Position numbers and translations under genes: made by a program
Part shown: one piece after another, positions 37,961 through 47,411 of the stretch
How the letters are laid out: each line of letters opens with the position of its first letter
Numbering within the stretch: position 1 is the stretch's first letter
The notes under the pieces: generated by a model
Databases searched by the model: none
What the model was told of the DNA's origin: nothing
What the model saw: only the letters and a program-made list of their open reading frames with translations
Source of the DNA: Promethearchaeota archaeon
Lineage (GTDB): Archaea > Asgardarchaeota > Lokiarchaeia > Sigyniarchaeales > SOKP01
DNA: 64,000 nucleotides
Assembly: GCA_029838195.1 (NCBI GenBank)
Contig: JALGVJ010000001.1
Coordinates: 62,001-126,000 of the forward strand
Direction: 5' to 3'

Positions 37961-38064
37961 AAAAGGAAAAATTAACATGTAAAAAATGCCGCAAGGATCG
38001 AATTAACGAGGAGATAAAGGGTAAAATGGAATACGTGATTTTTTCTTTTTCTATTATAAGTTAA
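37957..38064 (+). CDS. Possible micro-protein with a CxxC knuckle
   Basis: A 35-codon ORF starts at ATG 37957 overlapping the TGA stop of the MttB gene (ATGA). It reads KEKLTCKKCRKDRINEE and ends in hydrophobic residues. The overlap and CxxC suggest a real coupled gene. The short length and lack of recognisable family leave it unproven. Confidence 0.2.
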   Translation: MKKEKLTCKKCRKDRINEEIKGKMEYVIFSFSIIS

Positions 38065-38153
38065 TTAATTTTTTTTTATTTGAGGGGCAAGAAAAGCGGG
38101 AAAAAATCATCCAAAAAATTAATATTAAATTGAATATTTTAGTACCTTGTAAC

Positions 38154-38648
38154 ATGTCAGTAACCGCTATTAGGCCTAAAAATTTTAAAGAAAAAATATT
38201 CTTTCGCAAGTTAAGAACGCAAGTAGACGGAAACGCTAAAATGGAATACGCACTCACTCAAATTAGGGGAGTGGGAAGAAGATTTGCTCAAGCTATAGTT
38301 AAGGTGGCAGAAATCGATCCAAGAGCACGAATAGGCACGATTTCGGAAAAAGAATTAAATCTACTCGAAGACATAATACTGAATCCTAAGGAACACGGAA
38401 TTCCTTCTTTTCTATTAAACCGCAAAAAAGATCCACGCACGGGAGAAGATTTACAAGTCGTGGGAAACCAACTGGAGATTACCGTGAAACGCGATATTGA
38501 TAAAATGAAAAGAATTAAAAGCTATAAGGGCGTTCGCCACTACTTGGGATTAAAAGTACGAGGACAGCGTACGAAAAGTACGGGAAGACACGGTCTTGTC
38601 GTGGGCGTTATAAGAAGAAAACAAAAGCAACAAAAAGGGAAAAAGTAA
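38154..38648 (+). CDS. rps13: 30S ribosomal protein S13 (uS13)
   Basis: ATG 38154 (MSVTAIRPKNFKEK) is preferred over a TTG at 38130 that adds eight odd residues. The 164-residue protein has the H2TH motif (YALTQIRGVGRRFAQAIVKV) and the long basic C-terminus with KSYKGVRHYLGLKVRGQRTKS. It contacts the head of the small subunit and the P-site tRNA. Gene order S13-S4-S11 is conserved in archaea. Only 13 bp separate it from rps4. Confidence 0.95.
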   Translation: MSVTAIRPKNFKEKIFFRKLRTQVDGNAKMEYALTQIRGVGRRFAQAIVKVAEIDPRARIGTISEKELNLLEDIILNPKEHGIPSFLLNRKKDPRTGEDLQVVGNQLEITVKRDIDKMKRIKSYKGVRHYLGLKVRGQRTKSTGRHGLVVGVIRRKQKQQKGKK

Positions 38649-38661
38649 AAAGGTGATTATC

Positions 38662-39171
38662 ATGGGAGACCCAAGGAGATTAAAAAAAAAATACAAAAAA
38701 CCGAGACATCCTTTTGAAAAATCAAGAATCTTAGAAGAGCTTGAATTTTTAGGGAAATATGGATTGAGAAACAAACGCGAGTTTTGGAAAATGCGCTCGA
38801 TCTTGAGCAATTGGAGAAACATCGCACGACAGTCGAGGGCTCTGCCTAAAGAAAGAGCTATCGAAGTGCAGCAGACTTTATTAAGAAAACTTAATCGTTT
38901 AGGAATTATTGGGCCGGAAGCAGAATTTGAAGATGTCCTACTGTTGACTGTCGAAGATGTCTTAAAGAGGCGCTTACAAACGCTAGTGTATGAAAAAGGT
39001 TTAGCCAAGACTATCAATCACGCTCGTCAATTAATAGTTCACGGGCATATTCAAGTAGGAAATAAAAAAATAACCTCTCCCTCTTATTTAGTAAAATTAG
39101 AGGAAGATGATTTGATCACGTATGCGCCAAACAGTCCCTTAGCAGGGAAAAAAGTGGAAGAAGCGACATGA
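38662..39171 (+). CDS. rps4: 30S ribosomal protein S4 (uS4)
   Basis: ATG 38662 (MGDPRRLKKKYKKP) is preferred over GTG 38653, with an AGGTGAT ribosome-binding site just before it. The 169-residue archaeal/eukaryotic-type protein contains the S4 RNA-binding domain (LAKTINHARQLIVHGHIQVG and onward). It is a primary binder in small-subunit assembly. Its TGA stop is relevant to the Sec argument, because TGA clearly terminates here. Confidence 0.95.
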   Translation: MGDPRRLKKKYKKPRHPFEKSRILEELEFLGKYGLRNKREFWKMRSILSNWRNIARQSRALPKERAIEVQQTLLRKLNRLGIIGPEAEFEDVLLLTVEDVLKRRLQTLVYEKGLAKTINHARQLIVHGHIQVGNKKITSPSYLVKLEEDDLITYAPNSPLAGKKVEEAT

Positions 39172-39211
39172 AAATTAGTAATTAATGAAAAAACAATGGA
39201 GTAATATTAAA

Positions 39212-39613
39212 ATGAGTGAAAAAACCACAAAGAATAGATGGGCTATTGTTCATATCTTTTCTTCTTATAATAATACAATTGTTACCGCAACTGACCTTTC
39301 GGGACAAGAAACCTTTTCAAAATGCTCCGGTGGCATGGTCGTTAAAGCAGATAGAGATGAGAGCAATCCTTATGCTGCCATGCAATGCGGCTTTCGTGTT
39401 GCGAATGACTTATTGGACAAAGGCATTGGAGCTGTTCACATAAAAGTCAGGGCTCCTGGAGGGAATAAATCCCAAACACCTGGACCGGGAGCTCAAGCTT
39501 GCATTCGTGCATTAGCACGAGCTGGACTTCATATTGGACGGATTGAAGAGGTAACACCCAAGTCTCATGATCATTGTCGTAGAAAAGGAGGACATCGAGG
39601 CAGGCGAGTATGA
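39212..39613 (+). CDS. rps11: 30S ribosomal protein S11 (uS11)
   Basis: ATG 39212 is chosen since [20 protein letters not shown] matches the family start and GGAG lies upstream; an ATG at 39185 would add nine residues. The 133 residues include the S11 signature [15 protein letters not shown] and the basic C-terminus [13 protein letters not shown]. It lies in the small-subunit platform. Termination is by TGA. Unlike most archaea, no RNA polymerase subunit D gene follows. Confidence 0.95.
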   Translation: MSEKTTKNRWAIVHIFSSYNNTIVTATDLSGQETFSKCSGGMVVKADRDESNPYAAMQCGFRVANDLLDKGIGAVHIKVRAPGGNKSQTPGPGAQACIRALARAGLHIGRIEEVTPKSHDHCRRKGGHRGRRV

Positions 39614-39726
39614 TTTATTTTTTAAAAATTTTTTATACCTCCTTTAAAATTCAATATTTTTGGAAGCGTTTCTTTTCACTGTAGTTGAAATTTTCGGGCT
39701 TGCAAGCATTCAGTTCGGAAGAAGAG

Positions 39727-39746
39727 AAATTATTTAGAAATAATTT
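39727..39746 (+). terminator. Perfect AT hairpin after the ribosomal operon
   Basis: AAATTATTT (39727-39735) and AAATAATTT (39738-39746) are perfect inverted arms around a 2-nt AG, about 115 bp after the rps11 stop, followed by a T-rich run. It could be a terminator. The tiny loop makes a DNA palindrome bound by a regulator another reading. Confidence 0.35.
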
Positions 39747-39893
39747 TTCTTTAGAAATGCTACCAAGTAGAAGTTCATCTTAATCTTGTTAATGAATGGA
39801 AAATTTTATTAATTATTTTAGCAAAATTTACATGTTACGCTTTAATATTTTTTAATTCTATTATTTTGGTAAAATTTGGAGTATTATTTCCTT

Positions 39894-41060
39894 ATGAATT
39901 CTAAAATTAAATCGATTAAATTAACACCCGTCCATGTTCCGTTTAAACCTGCTGTAAAGAAAGCCATGGCAGAGAGCGAAGGTGGATTAGGCATGGCAAT
40001 TGGCGCTGAAGAGGCATGGTTGGGGGGAGATTTCGTTATATGTCAAATTTTTGATAACCAAGGAAACATGGGAGTGGGAGAAGTATTTTTATGGCTTCCG
40101 GAGACGGGAATATCCCCAGAACAACTCATCAGTACTATTAAATCAGGACTTTACAAGTATCTTATTGGAGAAAATCCATTTAACATTAGGAAGATAAATT
40201 ATCGCATGGACATTAATCTTGCTCGTAATGACGTGGCGAAGGGCTTGTTAGACATGGCATGTTACGATTTAATGGGACAAGTAGCAAATCTTTCTGCATG
40301 TGAGTTAATGGGAGGAAGATGTGCAGAAACGATTCCTTTGGCAGCTTTAATTCCCTTAGGTTCTCCCATGTTGATGAAAGGATTAGTTAGAAGCTACTAT
40401 AAAAAAGGATATCGCACGTTCAGGTTAAAATTGGGAAAGGGGATTCAAGATGATGTTGAGATCGTGAGTATGATTAGAAAAACTTTTGCTCATGAAATAC
40501 GGTTGCGCGTGGATTATAATCAAGCCTACACACCGGCACAAGCCATTCAAGCTATAAATGCAATTGAACCTTTTCAGATTGATTATGTCGAGCAACCCGT
40601 GAGGATTGATGATTACATTGGAATGGCTCGAGTTCAAAGAAATGTTAAAATCCCTTTATTATCTCATGAAGGCTGTTTTTCCCTTCAAGATTTCATAACG
40701 TTAGTAGAAATGGGTGCGGTAAAAGTTTTAGGTATTAATTCAGAACGGCCAGGAGGGGTTTCGAAAGCATTAGATGCGTTGATTTATGCCCGGATTAGGG
40801 GATTAGGCATCGTGCTTCATAACCAACCCTTAGGAATTTCTTCGGCCTTCCAACTACACCTTCATGCTTCTCATTATTATTCAATTGAACATGCAACCGA
40901 ATTATTCGGCCAAGAAATGCTGGAAGATGATTTAATTGTTAAACCGCTTGAAATATTTAATGGTAAAGCAAAAATACCTGAGGGACAAGGATGGGGTGTT
41001 AAGTTGGATGAGTCTGCGTTAGAGAAATATGCAGTCGCTCCTCCTGAATATTTAGAATAA
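39894..41060 (+). CDS. Enolase-superfamily enzyme (mandelate racemase/muconate lactonizing type)
   Basis: ATG 39894 is preferred over TTG 39876, with GGAG upstream. The 388 residues have the MR/MLE layout: N-terminal capping domain, then FRLKLGKG with a catalytic Lys, metal ligands in RVDYNQ, EQP and SHEG, and NSERPGGVSKAL. The second base (Lys or His) is not obvious, although LHNQP supplies a His. Members racemise, dehydrate or cycloisomerise sugar acids and dipeptides. It stands alone after the ribosomal genes. Substrate unknown. Confidence 0.88.
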   Translation: MNSKIKSIKLTPVHVPFKPAVKKAMAESEGGLGMAIGAEEAWLGGDFVICQIFDNQGNMGVGEVFLWLPETGISPEQLISTIKSGLYKYLIGENPFNIRKINYRMDINLARNDVAKGLLDMACYDLMGQVANLSACELMGGRCAETIPLAALIPLGSPMLMKGLVRSYYKKGYRTFRLKLGKGIQDDVEIVSMIRKTFAHEIRLRVDYNQAYTPAQAIQAINAIEPFQIDYVEQPVRIDDYIGMARVQRNVKIPLLSHEGCFSLQDFITLVEMGAVKVLGINSERPGGVSKALDALIYARIRGLGIVLHNQPLGISSAFQLHLHASHYYSIEHATELFGQEMLEDDLIVKPLEIFNGKAKIPEGQGWGVKLDESALEKYAVAPPEYLE

Positions 41061-41301
41061 GGGAGGAGAAAATATAGTAAATTAAAACAAAATCCAAATT
41101 AATGCATTTTCTTAATTATTTCTTCATTCTCATGGAATAAAATGATTTCATGTAAATCATTTTTCAAAATAACGTAATATAAGAAAAAATAGTACTTGTT
41201 TTTAAAATTCTTTACAAACATATAAAAAAAATTAAATTGATGAGTTTCTTTCTAAAGCATGTAAAGGATTTTTAGGAATTAAAGGGAAAAAATTATTATA
41301 A

Positions 41302-43362
41302 ATGAGTGAGAAATTGAAATTTAACTCTTTATTACAAGAGATTAAAGAAATTTACCTTTTGCTGACGGAAGGAGAACCTTCCCCTGATGATGAAATTGAA
41401 GCTCGGGAAAATTTTATTCGGTTCTTTAAAAATTTAAAACTGGTCACTTCCGATCCTAAACTTGAGATTTTAATTGATGAGTGTTTGGATAAACTAGAAA
41501 AATGGGACGTATTAGAATTATGGTTTGTTGAGGTGCCGGGTTTAAAAAAGTTAATTAAGCAAATTTTAGATCAAGCGGGCATTGAATTACCTGCTCAACA
41601 AGAACTCATTACCCCTACCCAAGAAAAGGTCGAATTTGAACCTATTAAAAAGGAGCGGGACGTGGACGTCGAGGAGGTTGTAGAAAAAATCACGGAACAA
41701 TTTACGTCTCAAATCAATGATTTAAAAAAAGAAATTGAACGGCTCCAACAAGAGCTAAAAAAAGGAGAAACACCCTCAGAGTCAATAAGAAGAGAATTAA
41801 AAGAGGAATTAAAAGAATTAAAAATAATGAAAAAAAGGGGAGAATCCCCCCCTATAAAAAAACCAAAATTATCTCCTCCTGAGATTAAATTACCTAGATT
41901 AAAAATTACGAAAACACCTCCTAAAATAGCTAGCGAAAAAGGAGAATCAGAAGATCTATTTTCTAAAAGATTAAAAAAAATACAAGATATTGCAGCTCCC
42001 TTTAAATTAGCCGTTTCGAAGGAGAAAAAAGGATCTCAAGAAGATATTCCAGCAGCCGAGGAAGAAAGTCAAAATTTACAACAAATCGATATGAGTTCGG
42101 AGAAGGAACAAGTGTTTCTGAAAGAGGATTCTGAAATTCAAGAACCAATAGAAAAAATGGTTCCTTCTCCTTCTCCTGCTTCTGAGGAAGTTGAAGATGC
42201 ACCTGAGGAAATAAATCCAGAAATATTAAAAACTCCGGAAAATATTAATACTAAAACCCAAGATTTATTAAATCTGGAAGAAACACTAAAGAAATTAGAA
42301 GAGTTAGAAAATTTAGATACTCTTGAATCAGAGAAAGAAGTTGGAGTTCCCGAGGCGGCACCAATAAATGAATTAGTTCAAAAATCTTCGGAAGATTTTC
42401 CTACTCTAGAGCTCAATGAGATTGAGGCTAAGGAAATACCAAGTATCTTGCCAGAACCCTCTCTCATTCCACCCCCTCCTCCAAAAACCGTTTCTCCTCC
42501 AGAAGAATTATCACCCGTGCCCCAAACTCCGTTTAAAGAAATAGAACATGAAGAAGATTTATCCCCAATTCCTAAAAAACCTCAAAAGGCAGCAATAAAC
42601 GTGGAGACTCCTCCAAGCAGAAAAATGCCAAAAATTTCGTTTGAAATTAAAGAAGAACCAATAGAGAGTAAACCATCAGAATCAACTCCATTTGTTGAGC
42701 CACGTTTTCCTAAAGAAAAAAAAATTCCTATCGTACCTGAAGTTATTGAAGAATCAATAGAAGCTTTCCAACCGGAAAAACCTCCTTTTATTCCAGAAAC
42801 AGAGACTGAAATCAAAACCGAAGAACCCGTGAAAAAAGAAGAACCATTAAGCCAACCATTTAATTTAATCGAATTAGGGAAGAAATTAGAATCAAAAACA
42901 GCTGAAAGTTCTAATTCTATTAAAACTACTAAGATTGATTTATTTGAAGCTTTTACATCGGTCGGAAAAAAACAAGTGAAAAAGAGCGAGAAAGGCACCG
43001 AATTTTTTAACCTTTCAAGGCAAAAGAAATTAGTCAAAGAAGAATCTAAAAGCGAACAAATTTCTCCTCCCCCTTTTTTTAAAGGTATTGGTGCGATCAA
43101 AAAAGAATCTCTTGAAGTTGATATAATTCCCATTAATATCGATGAGCTTCCCCGTGATAAAGATAAGTTATATCAAGAATTAATCGTTCATGAAGGCAAG
43201 AGATATAAACTCGAAAAGCTTTACAAAGAAGTGGAAGATAAACATGAAAGAGGAATGATAGATGATTTAGAATTTAAAAATGAGATCGGTCAATTGAAAA
43301 AGAAACTCAATCTTATTACCGAAATCATCAATGGAATAAGACAAGTTATATCAACATTATAA
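41302..43362 (+). CDS. Long Pro/Glu/Lys-rich protein with C-terminal coiled coil
   Basis: The 686 residues have a compact helical N-terminus (about 1-100, with DECLDKLEKWDVLELWFVEV) and a long, low-complexity middle of Pro, Glu, Lys and Ser (130-570). A helical, coiled-coil-like C-terminal region (RDKDKLYQELIVHEGKRYKL and onward) follows. No membrane segment or enzyme motif is seen. The middle should be disordered and extended, so it may be a linker or scaffold between two folded ends. Long antisense frames are artefacts of its composition. It resembles other Asgard scaffold-like proteins only in style. Confidence 0.65.
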   Translation: MSEKLKFNSLLQEIKEIYLLLTEGEPSPDDEIEARENFIRFFKNLKLVTSDPKLEILIDECLDKLEKWDVLELWFVEVPGLKKLIKQILDQAGIELPAQQELITPTQEKVEFEPIKKERDVDVEEVVEKITEQFTSQINDLKKEIERLQQELKKGETPSESIRRELKEELKELKIMKKRGESPPIKKPKLSPPEIKLPRLKITKTPPKIASEKGESEDLFSKRLKKIQDIAAPFKLAVSKEKKGSQEDIPAAEEESQNLQQIDMSSEKEQVFLKEDSEIQEPIEKMVPSPSPASEEVEDAPEEINPEILKTPENINTKTQDLLNLEETLKKLEELENLDTLESEKEVGVPEAAPINELVQKSSEDFPTLELNEIEAKEIPSILPEPSLIPPPPPKTVSPPEELSPVPQTPFKEIEHEEDLSPIPKKPQKAAINVETPPSRKMPKISFEIKEEPIESKPSESTPFVEPRFPKEKKIPIVPEVIEESIEAFQPEKPPFIPETETEIKTEEPVKKEEPLSQPFNLIELGKKLESKTAESSNSIKTTKIDLFEAFTSVGKKQVKKSEKGTEFFNLSRQKKLVKEESKSEQISPPPFFKGIGAIKKESLEVDIIPINIDELPRDKDKLYQELIVHEGKRYKLEKLYKEVEDKHERGMIDDLEFKNEIGQLKKKLNLITEIINGIRQVISTL

Positions 43363-43466
43363 ATTAACTACTAACTAAGCCTTTTTTAGCTTGATATTAA
43401 ATTGAAAAACCTCGTTTTGATGTTGTATTTATTGAATTTAAAAGACTCTAAATACTATAATTATAC

Positions 43467-44234
43467 ATGCGGAAATTAAATTATGTAAAATTAATAGACG
43501 ATATTGCAAATTGGATAAGAGGGTATGTATTATCAGCAAATTGTCAAGGAATCGTCGTTGGAATTAGTGGCGGAATAGATTCCGCCGTAACATCTGCTCT
43601 TTCGGTTAAAGCTTTGGGAAATAAAAAAGTACTGGGAGTTGGATTACCTTGTGAATCAAATCCTCAAGACCTAGAAGATTCTAAATTAGTCGCTAATCAT
43701 CTTAAAATTCCATATCATGTTATAGATTTAACTCAAACTTATCAAAAATTTTTAGAAAGCTTTCCCGATGAAATTAAAAAAGAGCCCATGGCATTAGCAA
43801 ATATCAAACCACGCTTGAGAATGACTACCTTATACTATTTGGCTCAATCGCTCGGCTATTTGGTGGGAGGAACGGGAAATAAAACGGAATTATTGATTGG
43901 GTATTTTACTAAATATGGAGATGGAGGGGTGGATATAGAACCCATAGGAGATTTATATAAATGTGAAGTACGAGAAGTAGCAAGAATTTTAAACATCCCG
44001 GAAAAGATAATTACTAAACCACCCTCTGCTGGTTTATGGAAAGGTCAAACAGATGAGGGTGAAATAGGAATTACTTATGATGAATTAGATGAAATATTAT
44101 ATAAAATAGAACATGGATTCGATTTAGACGATCTTAATCAAGCAAACGTGGAAAAAGTAAAATTGCTGATGAAAAATTCTCAACATAAAAGAAATCTTCC
44201 TCCTACATTTAAAATAAAAATTGAATCTGGCTAA
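43467..44234 (+). CDS. nadE: NAD synthetase, NH3-dependent
   Basis: The 255 residues have the ATP-pyrophosphatase P-loop SGGIDS (34-39), the GTGNKTELLIGYFTKYGD segment, and the C-terminal PPSAGLWKGQTDEGEIG motif of NadE. It makes NAD from deamido-NAD, ATP and ammonia. It lacks a glutaminase domain, so free ammonia is expected. It lies 104 bp after the long scaffold-like gene. Confidence 0.95.
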   Translation: MRKLNYVKLIDDIANWIRGYVLSANCQGIVVGISGGIDSAVTSALSVKALGNKKVLGVGLPCESNPQDLEDSKLVANHLKIPYHVIDLTQTYQKFLESFPDEIKKEPMALANIKPRLRMTTLYYLAQSLGYLVGGTGNKTELLIGYFTKYGDGGVDIEPIGDLYKCEVREVARILNIPEKIITKPPSAGLWKGQTDEGEIGITYDELDEILYKIEHGFDLDDLNQANVEKVKLLMKNSQHKRNLPPTFKIKIESG

Positions 44235-44383
44235 CTTGGAGTGTGTTTCCCATACAGGATTAACATCTGAATATTGTTTAACATAAATTTCTTTTTTATC
44301 AAATATTTATATAATTAAACTATTAAAATTATATATAATCGAACATTTTTAATAAAAAAATAATTAATTCCCATATTTTTACC

Positions 44384-44800
44384 ATGAGCGAAGAATTAAA
44401 ACAGATTATCAACTCGTCTTATGATAATGGCGTTCCGATTTGGATTTATACTCAAGATTATATTTATGGGCTCGTTCCTGCCGATCCAGAAGGAAATAGA
44501 TGGACTGAATATGTTTATACCTTTCAAGAACCCGATGAGCCCCTTGAAAAAAAAGAAAGAAATGCTGGTCTTTCTTATCAATTTCTCTTCGAAGAGGTAG
44601 AAAAAGGCGTTTCATTTTACGTGAAAGATTTAAACGTCTTAAAATTAAAAGAATTCGTTAAAACTATAGAAAACAAACCTGATCCTGAAAAGTTAAAAGC
44701 TTTAATCAATGAATTGATTACTAATGCAGGTAGTTATTCTGCAAATTTGCCCATCATTAAATCTAAAGAAGAATTAAGTATTTTAATTGAAAAGCTTTAA
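44384..44800 (+). CDS. Uncharacterised 138-residue protein
   Basis: A beta-rich, acidic first half (VPIWIYTQDYIYGLVPADPE) is followed by a helical C-terminus. No signal peptide or motif is recognised. It has its own AT-rich upstream region and is convergent with the next gene (12 bp apart). Confidence 0.5.
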   Translation: MSEELKQIINSSYDNGVPIWIYTQDYIYGLVPADPEGNRWTEYVYTFQEPDEPLEKKERNAGLSYQFLFEEVEKGVSFYVKDLNVLKLKEFVKTIENKPDPEKLKALINELITNAGSYSANLPIIKSKEELSILIEKL

Positions 44801-44812
44801 ACTTTTATTGTA

Positions 44813-45313
44813 TTAAATGTAAAGACCATCTCGTTGTGGAAATCGCTTGATAAATTCTTCATCGATTTTTTTTCTTATTACTTGAGGGATATTAGAATCT
44901 CTCTCACTGATAATCTTTTTTATGTAATTAGCATGATTTTGACTATATTTTTCTACTCCTGCCGCAATCACGTTTTGATCTTTATTAATAGGAACGACCA
45001 TTCCAAATAAACGTAATATGTCATCTTTAGTTAATGTTTTTCCGATTTTTTCATCAATATCTCGATCAATATTTCGTATTACTGTTCCCATGGACAATGC
45101 TGAATAGGGACTCAAAGCCTTAGATTTTAACCAATACATATTGGGCTTTTTATTAATGAACGTATCGGTATTTCCCCCTTCATCTGTACTTCCCACGACG
45201 CTCCAGCCTTTCGGGTCTTTATCATATTCCTTTTTCATCTTTTTAAAAATCGACTGGATCGGTTCTATCCCGTGATAACCCGCTTTTTCCTCTTCTTCTT
45301 CCTCTCTTCTCAT
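44813..45313 (-). CDS. Uncharacterised 166-residue protein with acidic N-terminus
   Basis: It opens MRREEEEEEKAGYHGIE, an acidic leader, followed by mixed helices and strands (WSVVGSTDEGGNTDTFINKK, then KIGKTLTKDDILRLFGMVVP). No known family is recognised. The frame is clean and in line with neighbouring codon use, so it is probably real. Convergent with the gene at 44384. Confidence 0.5.
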   Translation of the reverse strand: MRREEEEEEKAGYHGIEPIQSIFKKMKKEYDKDPKGWSVVGSTDEGGNTDTFINKKPNMYWLKSKALSPYSALSMGTVIRNIDRDIDEKIGKTLTKDDILRLFGMVVPINKDQNVIAAGVEKYSQNHANYIKKIISERDSNIPQVIRKKIDEEFIKRFPQRDGLYI

Positions 45314-45479
45314 GGTCTCAATTATATAAAATAAATAGAACTATAAAAATTTAGAGAAATTTTTAAACAACCATGCGCTTGATTTGAATTGATTTGGTAA
45401 AAAAAGTTTTTAATAAAAATGTAATAAATTTAATCAAAAATTTCAAATATTAGAAAGGTTACATGGCATTTAATAAAAC

Positions 45480-47411
45480 ATGATAAAAAAAGAACATGAA
45501 ATTGACTTAAAAAAAATTAGTACTGCCATTCAAAATTTAATTTTTAAGCAAGATATTAGAAATATTTTTTCTTATTTGAATGAATTAGATGAGATTGAAT
45601 CAAATTTCTTGGAGAGTTATAAAAATAGGAAAAATGAGGGTGTTTTTTTTACAAATCACGAGATCTCTGAATTCTTGATAAATAGAACACTTTTGATAAT
45701 TATTAATAAATTTCTTGAAAATAAAAGATCATTACAGCCGCCTCTCCTTGAAAATTTAGACCAAGTAGAGAATTTAAATGACAAAACTAAGGTACAACTT
45801 CAAGATTTTTTACTACATCTTACCACTTGCGATCCGGCATGTGGTTCTGGAATTTTCCTTTTAAAACTTGCTGAAAGTCTCTTTAACATTATAGTGAAAT
45901 TAAATCCACGAGTTAATAGAGAGGAACTAAAAGCGAAACTGCTCTTAAATCTTCATGGATTAGACATCAATCCCTTCGCGCTAAACATGACCATTTTAAA
46001 ATTAATAAGATGGTATTATACCGGAGGAGATAAAAACAACTGCGCAAATCTTCTCTCCCCCTTAATATCTCATTTTCAAGTAGCTAATGCCATGCTAACT
46101 CCTAATTGGAGAATTTCCCTCTTTAATCAACGCTATTTTGACCTCATCACGTGTAATCCTCCTTATGGAAATATAATTAAAAATTCATTAGATAAGGAAA
46201 TCTTAAAATCTCAAAACCATTTTGTTCAAGATGTGTATTGCATTTTTCTAATGAAAGCTCTTGACTGGATCAATAATGGAATTGCCTCTTTCTTAATCCC
46301 AAAAAGTTTTCTTCTTCGCCAAAACTACATTCATTTTCGAAATCTTTTCCTTTCTCAAGCACGCCTCATTGAACTTCATGATTTAGGCTCTAAAATATTC
46401 CCCCGTGCCACTAATGAAGTACAAATCCTTATTTTTGAGAAACAAGGGGGGAAAAATAGCGATTTTAAAACGAAGATATATGATTATCCTTTAAAATTAT
46501 TAAATGTTTATTCTAATGGAGACTATGATTTCCTAAATTTTTGTTTAAATAGTGATTGTGAATTAAATTCACGTCGGAAAAAATTTCATGTTTATACGCC
46601 GCAACCGGAATGTCCTTATTGTAATTCAAAAACCGTTCCCATGAATCGTATTAGAATCAAAATGACCCCTTTTATTTCTTCAATTATCAAAAAGATTGAA
46701 ACCTTAGGCGATTTGAATTATTTAAACTTGAAAGATTTCCCCAAATTAATTCGGGGAGAAGAAGATAAGGGATTAAAAGAACTGAAAAAATATCTAAAAC
46801 AAAATACCGAATTTTCTTGTTATTTTATTGATGCGAAGCAAGATTTTTCTTATTTTCATTTAGACTTGAACAAGAGCGTGGATCTAAATAAAATCGATCC
46901 TCATTTATTAAAAGGCGATGATTTTGAATTTTATCTCCAACCTAAACTCTTGATTAAACATAATAATAGATTTCCCGAAACAATCTATACCGAACGTCCG
47001 ACATGTTTCACGTCCTCTATTTATTCTCTCTTACATGAGGATCGCAACGAATTAAAGTTCTTGTGTGCTGTTCTTAATTCCGGACTCATTCAATTTTATT
47101 GCTTGTATGGAATAAATAATCAAAAAAATACTACAATTAACTTGAATCAATACATGATACGACATTTACCCATCATTCGACCAGATCTAAATATTAAAAA
47201 TGCACTATCCTCTAATGTTTCAAGTTTGCTGGAGCTACATGATAAAACCAAGGGAAAAATAAATTCTAATATTAAAAAACTCATTCAAGAAAATGATGAT
47301 CTCATTTTTAAATTATATAATCTAACGGATGATGAAAAAAAACAAATTATTATTGCCATTACTCTTCATGTTGAATATTTCAAACAAATTTACGGGGAGA
47401 TGATCGCATGA
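45480..47411 (+). CDS. Adenine-specific DNA methyltransferase (N6, TaqI/type IIG-like)
   Basis: The 643 residues have the gamma-class MTase motifs: motif I DPACGSGIFLLKL (118-130, S-adenosylmethionine) and catalytic NPPYG (226-230). A four-Cys cluster (C355, C360, C378, C381) may hold zinc. The C-terminal half has TaqI-like target-recognition features (TCFTSSIYSLLHEDRNEL). A TTHE-like preamble (FTNHEISEFLINRT) is typical of the family. No endonuclease is adjacent except perhaps the overlapping next ORF. It may be an orphan methyltransferase or part of a defence unit. Confidence 0.9.
   Translation: MIKKEHEIDLKKISTAIQNLIFKQDIRNIFSYLNELDEIESNFLESYKNRKNEGVFFTNHEISEFLINRTLLIIINKFLENKRSLQPPLLENLDQVENLNDKTKVQLQDFLLHLTTCDPACGSGIFLLKLAESLFNIIVKLNPRVNREELKAKLLLNLHGLDINPFALNMTILKLIRWYYTGGDKNNCANLLSPLISHFQVANAMLTPNWRISLFNQRYFDLITCNPPYGNIIKNSLDKEILKSQNHFVQDVYCIFLMKALDWINNGIASFLIPKSFLLRQNYIHFRNLFLSQARLIELHDLGSKIFPRATNEVQILIFEKQGGKNSDFKTKIYDYPLKLLNVYSNGDYDFLNFCLNSDCELNSRRKKFHVYTPQPECPYCNSKTVPMNRIRIKMTPFISSIIKKIETLGDLNYLNLKDFPKLIRGEEDKGLKELKKYLKQNTEFSCYFIDAKQDFSYFHLDLNKSVDLNKIDPHLLKGDDFEFYLQPKLLIKHNNRFPETIYTERPTCFTSSIYSLLHEDRNELKFLCAVLNSGLIQFYCLYGINNQKNTTINLNQYMIRHLPIIRPDLNIKNALSSNVSSLLELHDKTKGKINSNIKKLIQENDDLIFKLYNLTDDEKKQIIIAITLHVEYFKQIYGEMIA

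Noticed and set aside
42582..43133. 183-codon minus-strand ORF opposite the Pro/Glu-rich protein
   Set aside because: It is the antisense shadow of a biased Glu/Lys/Pro codon stretch and gives a Ser/Phe/Gly-rich unlikely protein.
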